Positions 46,967 to 57,815 of a stretch of DNA of 64,000 nucleotides are shown here, in pieces. The DNA comes from Eutypa lata (taxonomy: Eukaryota > Ascomycota > Sordariomycetes > Xylariales > Diatrypaceae): positions 434,001-498,000 of the forward strand of contig JAKULF010000002.1 of assembly GCA_022661535.1 (NCBI GenBank), written 5' to 3'. A program made the position numbers and the translations under genes. How positions within the stretch are numbered: position 1 is the stretch's first letter; the number at the start of each line of letters is the position of its first letter. Under the pieces are notes generated by a model, which was given only the letters and a program-made list of their open reading frames with translations, was not told the DNA's origin and did not search any database.

Positions 46967-48434
46967 GCTGAATATACCTCTTCGAGAGTAGCGGGGGTGC
47001 GATGAGGAAATTTAAGTGCGACCACAAGATCAAAGCAATTCGGCACCAAACGTGCAAGGCTCCTAAATGAAAAACAATGTAGATAGGAATTCGTTTGGTA
47101 CAACGAAGTAGGTATCCAGTCTTGAAAGCTCTCCAAAGCTGGCAATTTAGTTAGTTACTTAGGCGGGGTTGCTCACCTAGGTGAAGGTGGGGCACAGCCC
47201 AGACAGGGCTGCTGCTCTCTCACCTTTGTTCACCGAGAGCTGTACTAACATAAGGCTGCCCAGGGGAGATACAAGCCTCCCTCCGTCTAGATGAAAATTT
47301 AAGGAGGCAGCTCTTATATCATATCCTTAAAGACAGTGTCAGACAAAATCAAATTCTGAGATAATATGAAATTCCGACGCCGTCATCTGGTTCGTAAACC
47401 AGAAGGTAATCTCTCGACATTGCAAGAAATTTTGCTAGGCTTGCTACCAGGACTAAATATAATTAAATGATAGTTACCGTATTACATCGTTACTATGTAT
47501 TAAGTTAAGGTTTTATCTTATAGATAATAGCTTTGGTGTATTGATGGCGTCAAAACTTGGCAATGTTACACAAGATTATAAAGGGTGTATGTATTGCTAG
47601 GCAACTACATCTTAACCAACGGTCTTGTTGGATATAGAGAAAGATGATGCCGCTAAGTCTCAATCAACTATTCACTATTTATAAATACTAGCAATTTGTC
47701 AGACGTACTATCACTGGACATCGGAGGCTTATAATATACGACCGTGGCCCCCTCAAATATGAATATCTGATAGCTAGGTTATATGGAAGGATATTGCAGC
47801 AACCCAGATGGTACCTATCTCGTTCTCAAGTGCCATAATGTATCATTTCGCTTCGTCTCAGCACTCTAACTCTAACAGGAGGTCAGGTCTCATATATGTC
47901 TAACATTCAACAGCGTAATGTGAATGACGCCCCCCTTATTTTCCTCGGTGAGAACTATATACGTTTAACACATTGCGAAGTACTGGGCACTTTATTTCAA
48001 GCAGGCTTAATTCACCAAATAGCATTGCCGTTTGCAATATATATTCATTTCTTGCTATTGTGAAGAATGTGGTTTATGAAATTTCATTGTCGTGGTGTAG
48101 AAATTGTCTATTCAATACATCTTCGCTTAATAGCCATTGGTTGTAATTATTCGCGTTGAAAAGTTACTACTTGTAGTAATAGCATTTTAAACCTTGATTA
48201 AAGTTTCATTGGTATACCAAGAAGTTCTATGTTGGTTGTCATAATTATTAACGTCTTGGAACCATCATCCAACATATCATCATCCCCCTATTCTATAACC
48301 TAAATACACCACCGATCATCGCCAATATCCGAAGAGCATGAGCCTAATGAATATTTATTCCTCCATTTTGGCCTGAAATCTAGCAACCCAAGCGCCCGCT
48401 CTACGTTCACTTTTTTTTGTCATGGCCAACCACC
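46967..48434. other. Intergenic, with a nested inverted-repeat element
   Basis: Contains the prefoldin promoter side and the 3' side of the alcohol dehydrogenase. The first part has a compact structured stretch (47174-47234), listed separately. The rest is A+T-leaning and without recognisable genes. Confidence 0.55.
47174..47234. repeat. Nested inverted repeats (structured element)
   Basis: The palindrome CACCTAGGTG (47174-47183) begins the stretch. GGTGAAGGTG (47180-47189) can pair with parts of CACCTTTGTTCACC (47221-47234). Between them CAGCCC (47195-47200) and GGGCTG (47206-47211) form a 6-bp stem with a 5-nt loop. The arrangement of a stem within a stem could be a relic of a small mobile element or a structured transcript end. 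I cannot find a second copy in the window. Confidence 0.4.
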
Positions 48435-49790
48435 TTAGTGCTTGCCGTAGTTCTCGTTCACAAGGACATATCTGTATCGGGCCTTGCCCTCCTCCATATC
48501 GATGATAGCCTGGTTGGCGTCCTTGAGCGGACGCTCCTGAATCCAGGGCTGGATCTTCTTCTCGGCCGCCAGCTTCAGCATATCCTCGATCTCTGCAGGG
48601 GAGCCGATGAGGCTGCCGCCGACCTTGATGCCCTTGCCGATCAGCTGGAAGGCGTTGATGTTAGGCAGCTTGCCGCCGTCGGGGGCGCCGACCTGGATGA
48701 ACGTGCCCCGGGTGTTGAGCAGGCTCAGGTAGCCATCGAGCGGCATCTTCTCGCTGGAGACCGTCGAGACGATGAGGTCGAGCGACCGCCCGTGCTTCGT
48801 CGCCCAGTCCTCGTCCTCGCCCGTCGCGATGTACTCGTCGGCGCCGAGCTTGAGCACGTCGGCGCGCTTGTCGTTCTTGCGCGAGATGCCGACGACGCGG
48901 TCGGCGCCGAGGGCCCGCGCGAACAGCACGCCGAAGTGGCCAAGGCCGCCCACCCCGACGATGCCGACCTTCTTCCCCGGGCCGCAGCCGTTCTGGCGCA
49001 GCGGCCCGAACACCGTGATGCCGCCGCACAGCATGGGCGCCACGGCCGCCGAGTCCAGCCCCTCGGGGATCTTGAACACGAACCGCCCGTTCGTCCGGTT
49101 GTGGTTCGCGTACCCCCCGTACGACTTGCCCTCGTCGCCCGGGTACACCGACCCGTACGTGTTGATCATCGCGTTGCGGCAGTGGTTTTCCACCCCCGCC
49201 GTGCACTCCGGGCAGTCCTTCTGCATGCAGCTGCGCGCCTGCGCCCCGACCCCCACCCGGTCCCCGACCCGCACGTGCTGCACGTTCTTGCCTACGCGCA
49301 CGGCCTTGCCGACGATCTCGTGGCCGACGACGCAAGCTATTCAATCATTAATGTTAGTAACTAACCTTTGCAACATTGTGGCCGATGGATGGACAGATGC
49401 TTGGGTTGGCGGCTGCAGGCGGTGAAAAACATACGATACGGGGTCGCGCCCCATCCGGATTTCAGCGTGTGCAAATCAGAACCGCAGATACCGCAGTGTG
49501 AAACCTCGATATCAACGTCATCTTCCGTCCACTTCTTGGGCTACATGACGTTCATGAGTTAGTATATACAGCTCTTCATACATCTCGGGAGGTAAACTCC
49601 TGGTACTGTCCGGAGTCTCGACCTAATTGAATGGTATAATTCGAGACAGAGGGCTTTGGAGATGGGCTAGTAAAGGGAATTAAAGGCTTCAAAAGCTCAC
49701 CTGGAACTCTCCCCATTGCATTTTTCCATTGACTGCGTCGGCATCGAGGCCGAGCCACCCCTGGAATGTTGTAGCACTTGCGGATCCCAT
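48435..49790 (-). CDS. Zinc-dependent alcohol dehydrogenase, cinnamyl-alcohol/ADH6 type
   Basis: Exons 49790-49701, 49540-49435 and 49336-48435 encode 365 residues in consistent phases (0, 1). Catalytic-zinc ligands are C46 (HCGICGSDLHTL), H71 with E72 (VGHEIVG) and C169 (MLCGG). The structural zinc site is C102, C107, C110 and C118 (SCMQKDCPECTAGVENHC). The Rossmann motif GVGGLG lies at 193-198, and the following SRKND stretch is in the position where this subfamily binds the NADP phosphate. The medium-chain CAD/ADH6 group reduces a broad range of aldehydes with NADPH, often in detoxification or aromatic metabolism. The length is normal and all zinc ligands are intact. The last residues NYGKH are not a clear peroxisomal signal, so a cytosolic location is likely. 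Confidence 0.95.
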
Positions 49791-49898
49791 TGTGAAATTT
49801 CGAGAGGTTTATGGTGTATATGTGATGTTGTTTGCTTGAGTGTTTATCTTGTGAAGCGTTTATTCTGAAAGTTCAGTTTGCCGTACGTTCCCAATGCT

Positions 49899-49907
49899 CT
49901 TTATATA
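49899..49907 (-). promoter_or_regulatory. TATA box of the alcohol dehydrogenase
   Basis: The minus strand reads TATATAAAG about 110-117 bases upstream of the ATG at 49790. A strong core match at plausible fungal spacing, suggesting an inducible TATA-class promoter. Confidence 0.5.
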
Positions 49908-52819
49908 CACCATGCCTTGTCCATTTTTATCCATGTTATCAGTTGCCTCTGTCTTAACGCCGTAGGTGTTATGGGAAGGGGGGCCATCCGCGGTGGAGTA
50001 TGAAAACATGACGACAACAATCCATATTAGTGCTTCACTAGCATTATTAAGTGCCCAGTGTTGCCGGTTACTATCAGATTCATGAGCCTGGGCGATCTGG
50101 TTAGAAGATGTTGTTCTGACTAGGTAGTATCTGCCGAAACCTTAGCCCCCAGTTGAGTTACATTATAATGCACTGTACGGTTCCCGCCGGGGATGTACCT
50201 CACAGCAACCCCCTTTTCGAAAGTAACCAACTCCGGAATTTTCTCGGTGTCTTCTCCTATTAGTTTGCGATGATTCCCTTCGACGATGTATCGCTTGATA
50301 ACTTCGTAAATGCACATGTTCTGTATTTGTTGGATTTTAATTTCATTTCGATAACTCCGGTCTGAGAATACGCTTTTTTTGAGGCTATGGTGTTAAGCCA
50401 TTTTGCTACGGACATGTTCCCAAAGTTTTAGCTGGCTTTAAGTATAAATCCGATGTCTTCTCCTATAAATCTTTAAATATATGTAAGTCAATGGCGCACG
50501 TTACGCGGCAATAACGCATATAAGCGGACATTGCGGACGCCGGAAATAATATACGAGAAAATATTCTATACTAATCAGCTGGTAAATGTTTAGTTTCAAC
50601 ATCTCATATAACTTGAACCAATGTCCTTGAATTATAGTTGACATAAGCCACTTGGTACTGTCACTGGGGCTGTCAGCTTATATCCAACTGGTGACCTGCG
50701 GCCTTCTCCTTGTGTTACCAAAACTATAAGCTTATATTAGATTGATGACCCAGTGTTTCAATGAAGCCGGTATTGATATAAGCTTATTGTAATCAGCTGG
50801 CTGTTATATAGTAAAAACTTGCCAAGTCACACTCCCTGTCTAGGTCGTATCGAAATCACTAAAGCCATGTCGACGCACGTTTGCCGTAATAAGGTGACAA
50901 TATATATATAAAGGATGGCGAAAGTAAGGGTATCATTAATCATAACTTGAGACGTCTAATAATTGACATGAGCCCAATTGAGCATTTTCTAGTACCTACG
51001 CAACCATGTCTTGTTCTGAAAGATTGCTTTCAAGAGTGAATAAGAAAGAGTATAATGAATTGCTCTACCATGGACAGATTTGGACGATTATTGGTTATCT
51101 AATTCATAATATTTTTCCTTGAGTCAGCCATAGAGGTACAAACTCTAGAGCTAAGCTTCAGTTTGAATACCATTCAATGCACTGTACTTCGGTACCCATC
51201 AACTCTGTCGACATACCTACATGCAAGTACGTAAACAAAAATTTTCTAGACCGAAGAAGCCGGTTGCTTGGTGCCGTATCGATCTACTAGTACGAGATAT
51301 CTATCAGGACGACTAAACCATATTCTGACGTAACAGTGGAGCTTCGGGAAGACGATGTGGAGAGGCCAGGGAGATGGCTCCGGCATTGACTTCGGCCGAA
51401 GATTTGTTCGAGTAAGTATCGCCGTGTACAAACAGCCATCTCCTGTTTTAGAAAACGACTAAGGGGGCTTGGGGGGTTGACGGGTTGGCTTTGTAGTGGA
51501 TTAATAATGAATTCCTGTCGGCGATTAGATTCCCACCATACTTGTAGTGTAGTATTCATGTTTTTATTAGCAGGGTGGTCATACTGAATCACGTATGATC
51601 CTTACCAGCATCTCTGTTCGGCAGATAGCATGTCACACACATTAAGCTGCAACTCTGGCTGGTCAAGCTTTTAGGCCACGCTACTGCAACCCACTGTAGC
51701 CCCCGGCTTGCCTGTAAACTCGGCACGAACCGAGGTAACTAAACAATTCCCACTCTTTTATCTGCATGTGTTATGTAATATTTATATGTAGACACCGTAG
51801 ATAATGCGAATGCTTGTTGCCACATGGCTGTTTCTACTTGCCCCCCTGCCCCCTTTAAGAAACCATCATTGATGTGGAATTCACTTACGGCTTGTCTAAC
51901 TTATATGGGGGAACCTTCTCGTTCCCAGTTGCCACTACTGCATACATACAACAACGAATAGGTAGCTAAGATGGTTAGTTGGGACTAACAAGAAACTTGT
52001 TGAATAAAAGGGCCTTAGCAGCTTAGTTATAGTCTACATGTATCGGGGTTAACGTCTACTCCGAAAAGACATTGACCCGCAGTTGAGACAGGCGGTCTAC
52101 AACAGATAAACACCTTCATAAATGCACCGGGTGGATGGGATAATCATGCCGGAATCGGATGATTAATTCCTATTTCGTACCGAGGAAGCTCCATTCTAAT
52201 CATTGACCTTTATAAAGATAATCTATGTATTTTAAACCCGTCATGAGAGTCTGGGGTTCACGGCTCCAAGCCTGATATATTTATTAGTTGGACTGGCCCT
52301 GTGTGACTACTTTGTTTTGAGCCGGGTCGCCGAAGATCCTATCGCCAGCCTTATCATCCGCATCAAGGTGTGCGTTGATAGGGGTAATAAAGTATGAGAG
52401 ATATATGCGGAAGATGTGAATACCGTGGCAACTCTCTTAAACATACTTACTACCAAGGACGGGAACTCTGGCTTAATTTGTTTAATAGTTTATGTAAACA
52501 CATACATGCATTTGGCTAGATACACAATATTCCGATAATCAGACCACACATTAGTTCCGCATCCAATGTAAATGAGGAACCCTTCCAGCTGCTCTCTGCC
52601 CCCCTGGCTCTGAGCGTACTGATACAGAACTCGGCCACATAACATACTTTTCTTAGCAGAAAGAATGAATTAAGGTATTAGTTTTACTAGCACTCTATGG
52701 AATAACATAATATTCCACGCCTAGTTTATTACATGTATTCTTTTACCTCTCCCATTTCCCACCTAATTCTTCCCATCGTCCCCTATAATGCCTACATCCA
52801 CCCAGATGACCCAACCTTA
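49908..52819. other. Intergenic, few weak ORFs
   Basis: About 2.9 kb of A+T-leaning DNA. Two short frames on the minus strand (50120-50317 and about 51246-51592) are the only candidates; the first is listed as a weak gene, the second is not convincing. No repeats are recognised. Confidence 0.5.
50120..50317 (-). CDS. Possible 65-residue orphan protein
   Basis: A short frame with a more protein-like composition than its surroundings (even spread of charged and hydrophobic residues, few rare residues) and an ATG in acceptable context (CAGAACATGT). There is no signal peptide, membrane segment, cysteine pattern or known motif. It could be a terminal exon of a decayed gene or chance. Listed only because it is the best frame in a 2.9-kb gap. 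Confidence 0.22.
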   Translation of the reverse strand: MCIYEVIKRYIVEGNHRKLIGEDTEKIPELVTFEKGVAVRYIPGGNRTVHYNVTQLGAKVSADTT

Positions 52820-52963
52820 TTAATCGTCGTCCATGTGGCAGCCGCAACAAAGAAAGCAGCGCAAAAACAGGACCCACGACGCACAGCAAGCCTCTAAACA
52901 GCCTTCGGAGTCTCCGCCACGGATGTCTCTAGTCTGGGTCTCGGTATTTTCGTTGGTAGCCAT
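52820..52963 (-). CDS. CYSTM-like 47-residue cysteine-rich membrane protein
   Basis: From the ATG at 52963 the frame gives 47 residues. A hydrophilic head ends in DIRGGDSEG, followed by seven cysteines in a hydrophobic segment (C22, CC26-27, C36, CC39-40, C42) and an acidic DDD tail. A head ending near RGG and then a Cys-rich hydrophobic C-terminus is the layout of the CYSTM module, small tail-anchored proteins linked in yeast and plants to stress and metal tolerance. The frame is open upstream (to 53149), but the extra residues look non-coding. The assignment rests on layout only. Confidence 0.45.
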   Translation of the reverse strand: MATNENTETQTRDIRGGDSEGCLEACCASWVLFLRCFLCCGCHMDDD

Positions 52964-53950
52964 TGTTCTGGTTGATAGACGAGCACTGGTGAGGACAGGA
53001 GGCCGTAATCTGTCTTGTATAAGTAGGAATATATTGGCCGTAGGTACGCGTTCTCTTAAGTAGGTAGGCAAGGCGTCTGTAATGGAATTATTGTACAGGG
53101 CTGCTGTAATTACTTTGGGGTAATCTGTATAGGTGCCTGTATGAAGCATTTGGCCCTGAGAGGTAGGTGTTCTTGAAGATAATAGTCAAGTAATTGGTGT
53201 CTAGTTTGTTGAATTTTGCGAGGAGAAGTTATGTTATGTCTTTGCTAAGTTTTTATAGATAAATCTCGAGTACTAGAGAGATACATCGAGGTTTCATGGC
53301 GCGGTTTGACATCGTCATGTCATACTTAACCGGCCGGTATCATGGAAGGAATGCGGCTACTCATAAACAGCAAACAGAATCGAGACTGTTGGAAGCGAGT
53401 TTTCTCGATTCTATGGATATTAGTTTGGGTAACTGAGCCCACTAGAACCGATGCCGCATGCTTATTCAGAGAATTGAGAGTAGGTCAGGCGCCTCGATAA
53501 TAAATGGTGAATTGAAGACAAAAGTGGTACAAGGAGGAACCTCTGAATCATGAAGCATGTTGCATCATACTCCCATTCTTTAGAACACTAATACCTTCCA
53601 TGTCAATTGAGCTAACCACTGGCTATTCACTGCCTGTTGTCTATTCATTGTTTTCCTCTAGACTTCATGTACCAATGCTCCATTTACCAACGGGCTGGGC
53701 CGAGAGCGGCGTTGTGTCAAGAAGCGGGAAACTAACTCAATCATTGCGTGATTGAGTTAATAGGCACCGAGCTGGAATATCCCACGGTGATAAACGGCAA
53801 GTTGTTATTCTTCACAGCTATGTAGTCAACCGTCCCACAATATCTCGCTTAGGAACAGGCTTCAAGACGTACACAGACACCACACCGGTCTATGACCATA
53901 GTAACACATAAAAGTTCCATCGTATTGACCCTGAATTGCATTTAAAAAAA
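52964..53950. other. Intergenic, nothing recognised
   Basis: About 1 kb of A+T-leaning sequence between two minus-strand genes. No open frame of note and no repeat. Confidence 0.5.
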
Positions 53951-54961
53951 CTAAACAGTCAACATGTTATCAAATAAGGACTCGTTGGCACCATGAAACA
54001 ACGTCATATCTAACATGGACGACGGAACGACATCCTCCTGGGAGACTTCGTTGTCAGCCTCGGGCATGCAAGGAAGAAACTGTTCTAACGCTTCATTATC
54101 CTTATATTCTTCCTTGACAGCCGCCGCCTCCTGCTCCTGCTTATAATCCAAGGATGTCTTTCGTTTCTTCCGGGCACCCTCAGTCGCATCCTTGACCCCG
54201 GGCAGGCGCTTCCGCTTGGGCTTCTCCTGCGGCTGTTGCCCTGCCTCTGCTGGTGGGAGCTCCGGGTAGTCTGGTATGACGGCTGGGTGGCCGACATGCT
54301 GCAATGTGCCCCACTAGAACATCTTGAGTTAGTGATTCACCCTTACGTATTCTAGCAAGGTGTGGTGAGTGTTGTTCGGGAGTTCTTGCTCTAGAGCATG
54401 CACCTTATAGTGACTTCAAGCACTGAGGCCACCCACAGAGGGGAAGAAAATCATATGGAAGATTACTTACGCGTTTACTCGGGTGCCATCCATCATTGAG
54501 CAGTCTGGGGTCCCACTGCAGCACCTAGAGTTAGTTATTTCCCTTTCGAGATAGCACGACAATGCCTCGAGAATTCCAAGTCCGGCTCTTGAAACGAATG
54601 CACCCGCCGACGAAAGAATGTATATATATACAACACTGAAAAAAAAAAAAAAAAAAATACTAACACTCATGGGCGCCTTGGGCATCCCAATCCAGATCGT
54701 GGCGTCGACGCGCACGAAGCTGCCCTCCGGCGAGCTGATGCGGTTGAAGGCGAATCCCTCGGGCTTGGGGTCATGCAGCACGTCCTTGACCGCGTTGACG
54801 AGGATGGATTCGGTGTAGTCGTCCGTCTTCACGCGCTCCAAGCTGTGCAGGAACTTGTCCAGCTCGTCGTTCTCCCGCATATCGCCGCTTAGCCTCGCGG
54901 CGATGTTGAAGGCGAGCGGCGTAGGGTCGGAGACAAGAGCTTGGGGGTTGGAGGTGTCCAT
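53951..54961 (-). CDS. Basic, probably nuclear protein of unknown function
   Basis: Exons 54961-54665, 54524-54471 and 54313-53951 (introns GTTAGT...CTCTAG and GTAAGT...TTCTAG, both phase 0) encode 237 residues. The N-terminal half is a compact, folded-looking segment ending in RVDATIWIGMPKAPMS. The 18-residue middle exon VLQWDPRLLNDGWHPSKR is rich in Trp and Pro. The C-terminal half has two lysine/arginine clusters (KPKRKR at about 148-153 and RKKRK at 165-169) that fit a bipartite nuclear localisation signal, then an acidic tail. I recognise no DNA-binding domain or family. A basic patch plus acidic tail would suit a chromatin- or transcription-related protein, but that is inference only. 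Intron 1 contains a run of about 19 T on the coding strand. Confidence 0.7.
54639..54657. repeat. Poly-A/poly-T run inside intron 1 of the unknown nuclear protein
   Basis: About 19 uninterrupted A on the plus strand (T on the coding strand), the longest homopolymer in the window. Such runs are prone to length change and sequencing error, so the exact length may be unreliable. Confidence 0.75.
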
Positions 54962-56207
54962 TGTTATTGCCCTTTATATATCGATGCTTGCTTCCTTGCT
55001 TGATCAATAGCTCCTTCGGCTTATATCTGCTTAGCTTGAACTGAGAGATGGTGATGTAATGAACGTGAAGCTACAACTGAACAAACAGAGAATAGCGATG
55101 GGATCTAAGAAACCCAAAGCGGAGGAAGACCGTTCGCCATAAAATAGACGTCGGTGCATCTCGCTTGTTGGTTCTCTCTGTATCCATATGCGGCTCTGCT
55201 GTTGGTTGGGGAACGGAACTCAAATCGCCTATAATCTCGTTTTGTACCAATCTGTATTGCATTAGACAGATCTTTTCCCCAGATTCATACTTCGTAATGT
55301 CATATATTGTTGGTTGAACGGTGGAATCTGCGCGGTGTAACCACCTGGGCACGTAAGTGCATTCCCCGTTTCTTTGTCCTCGATACTGGAGGTCCAACAC
55401 CGAGTATTTTTCTTTGTCCTGCGAATTCCAAACCATCGAGATTTGCATGGTACACTGCCGGAAATGATTAATTATAGAACGTAATAGCAACCACAGCTAA
55501 CTTTCTTGAAACCAATTGGGTTAACCTACAAACTATGATGGGAGGCTGGTGACTGGATTCTCGGCCGTCGGACTTTCATATGCTCGTGAGGCATCTTAAA
55601 TTACTGGAGCAGGCTGGTGAATATGAGGTGCCAGGTTATATGGTTGATATGTTACAATGTTGTGTTGTATGTGTAGAAATGTAGCGCCTATTAAATATGT
55701 ATATAAAATTGAATTGAGCGCGGTCGAAGCTGACACTTTCTACACCTTGATTAACTAAACACCACAGTCGACCAGGTGTATCGTGAAGCCTGTGCAGTGT
55801 TATAGAGACAAGTGTCAGCATTGTAATGGTTACTAGGGCTGATTAAAAAGGTGTAGAGACTTAGCATGAGCTTGCATAGGATTGTAGTTGCATAGGGAAG
55901 GTTATACTGCGAGCGCATCTTTGTTAAAAGTGTCAGCTTTGATTATTGAATCCGAATGGATTATTAAAATCGTTAATGATAGACAGACATGAAATATTAG
56001 TGCCAAGGGTTAATCCCATCGTATATGTTAACCCAGCTGCCCAGTTAATCGAACTCCACACGTATCCCCCCCAGTCCATCCTTATTCAATGAATGTGAGC
56101 CCTTCCATATCCTCTCCCTGTTCCCATATCTCGTGTGCGTAACCTCAAGATACTTCCTCGTCCTATCCCTCTTCCAAATACGGCCAAGTAAACTCAATGC
56201 CTCCTAG
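54962..56207. other. Intergenic with one doubtful ORF
   Basis: About 1.2 kb. One 139-codon frame on the minus strand (55071-55490) is listed separately with low confidence. Nothing else is recognised. Confidence 0.5.
55071..55490 (-). CDS. Doubtful orphan ORF, 139 residues
   Basis: The longest open frame in this gap, with a fairly even residue composition and an internal stretch that reads like folded protein (IYDITKYESGEKICLM). No signal peptide, membrane segment or known motif. Codon choice is not clearly biased toward C or G in third positions as in the confirmed genes. It could be a lineage-specific gene, a decayed one, or chance. Confidence 0.22.
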   Translation of the reverse strand: MLLRSIINHFRQCTMQISMVWNSQDKEKYSVLDLQYRGQRNGECTYVPRWLHRADSTVQPTIYDITKYESGEKICLMQYRLVQNEIIGDLSSVPQPTAEPHMDTERTNKRDAPTSILWRTVFLRFGFLRSHRYSLFVQL

Positions 56208-56570
56208 TTAGGTTGACGTCGTAACTTGGCAGCTGATGGAATCGATTTCGAAGAGAGCCACGTTGAGATCGATCCCCAGTGAAAACCCATCCCCGATTGG
56301 GTTTCCATTCAAGTCCACGGCCTCGCACGCGACGACCCCGGCGAGAAGTCCGTCGGGCTCCAGACCTAGTCCGTTGATCGGGAGGATCTCTCGCGGCGGC
56401 GGGTTGAATTCTTCGAAGACGTCGAGGACCAAGAACCGATCCTTGTCGTCCAACCCGAGCCTTATGCGGACTTCGGTGTTCTTCAGATCTCGTGGCAACG
56501 ACGCGGCGGTCGCAGGTAGAGCCGCTGTGATGCCGGCGAGGGTGGTGAGCAATATCGTGGGGAACTGCAT
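56208..56570 (-). CDS. Small secreted protein, 120 residues, two cysteines
   Basis: An intronless frame with a clear signal peptide (about residues 1-17, hydrophobic core with an Ala-Leu-Pro cleavage region), then SLPRDL, which may also be a propeptide/KEX-like border. The mature part looks all-beta (alternating hydrophobics: VRIRLGLDD, FLVLDVFEEF, LAGVVACEAVDLNG, LNVALFEIDS) with two cysteines that could form one disulfide, the last near the C-terminus (SISCQVTTST). I recognise no family. A TATA box at 56731-56740 supports transcription. Likely an extracellular or cell-wall protein; an effector role cannot be judged from sequence. Confidence 0.75.
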   Translation of the reverse strand: MQFPTILLTTLAGITAALPATAASLPRDLKNTEVRIRLGLDDKDRFLVLDVFEEFNPPPREILPINGLGLEPDGLLAGVVACEAVDLNGNPIGDGFSLGIDLNVALFEIDSISCQVTTST

Positions 56571-57815
56571 GTTGGTGGTTATGTGAAGGAGAGGTAGTCA
56601 AATTATATTAAGTAGACGAATGACTCTATGTTGCTGATGAGTTGATGTGCTATTGGAAGACGTAGGTAATGAAATGCGGTTGATGTGTTAGCTTAATCTA
56701 TCTGGGAGTCAGTGATGAAGGAGTGCACCCTTTTTATATAAATTCTAATGCTATATATAGGTAAGCCTTTGCATCAGATTCACCAGCCTCGATATTTCAT
56801 AGTGTCGTGGCAATGGACATCGTGAGAATGTTTGATTCATAGCCTCCTTTTGCCATTGGCTGTGCAGTCAAGGGGGTTATTTGTAAAGAATGTTTGCATC
56901 CGGAACTTGATGGGCCGTGGCCTATGATAGATAATTGTCGGCATTAAACGGGTGTTGGGTTGTCCTGCGCCTGGTTCTCATTCTCTGTACGGCCATCGTT
57001 TTCTTTACTTTTCAAGCGACGTGGCAATGGTTATGGAAACACAAATTTCTGACCGTTTTTTCGCTCAGTTCTAAGTGGAATGCATATCTTTAGTTGAAAA
57101 TAGGCATGTGCCAAGATGATTTAGTCGGCAGGTGGTCTTCCCGCTATTAAATATACATTCGCATGGGAAATGCCGAGCTGTAAGGGATGTTTAACTACAG
57201 CAAACAAATTCCTACCCACGCCCACGTGGAAGGAAAAATATTTTGTGTGCTATAACTGCTATGTATAGAGCTCTTAACCATGTAACTCAGTTGGTTCTAT
57301 GGGGTTGCGAAGAAACCCTCTAATGCTCATAAATTAGTAGTCTACTGTAAAGTATGATAAAAATAATGGTAATCGTATTCATTCACCTTTACTTTGTGGA
57401 GCGCCTCATCTCTTGACGAGCGCGCTTCTCGTAATAAACGTAAGAAAATAAACACAGCCCAAAAAGGAGACGACTGTAAAGAAAGATCTTCAGTTCTAGT
57501 GGGCATAGGTGTCTAACATGTCTGGGTCAATATGGGCAAGAGCTCTGCAACAAGTTTACTTCTTATGAGATTGCATTTGAAACATACGGTGCTCAGATTA
57601 TTTGAAGATGTCGACAGTATTGTGATGCCGCAAGCTTCGGCAATGGCACAGCTGGGTTTTTGTCAATATTAAGCCCCTAAGGGCCATTGCTAATGCCAAT
57701 GTGAATGAAGAAAAAGCTTGCCACACTATAAAACTACCCAGTGTTGTTGTGGACATAACTATATGCTTTAAGATCCATGGAACATATCCAACTGAAGACT
57801 CTATATCGCGAGATC
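56571..57815. other. Intergenic, secreted-protein promoter and permease 3' flank
   Basis: About 1.2 kb of A+T-leaning sequence. Apart from the TATA box listed separately I see no element or gene. Confidence 0.5.
56731..56740 (-). promoter_or_regulatory. TATA box of the small secreted protein
   Basis: The minus strand reads TATATAAAAA about 161-170 bases upstream of the ATG at 56570. A second TATA-rich stretch (TATATATAGC) lies 10-20 bases further up. Confidence 0.45.

Noticed and set aside
48417..49425. Plus-strand frames of up to 315 codons opposite the alcohol dehydrogenase
   Set aside because: Antisense shadow with Arg/Ala/Val-rich composition and no motif; the zinc and Rossmann motifs lie on the minus strand.
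51246..51592. Two overlapping minus-strand frames (61 and 101 codons)
   Set aside because: They compete for the same DNA, neither has a motif, and no splice model joins them into something recognisable.
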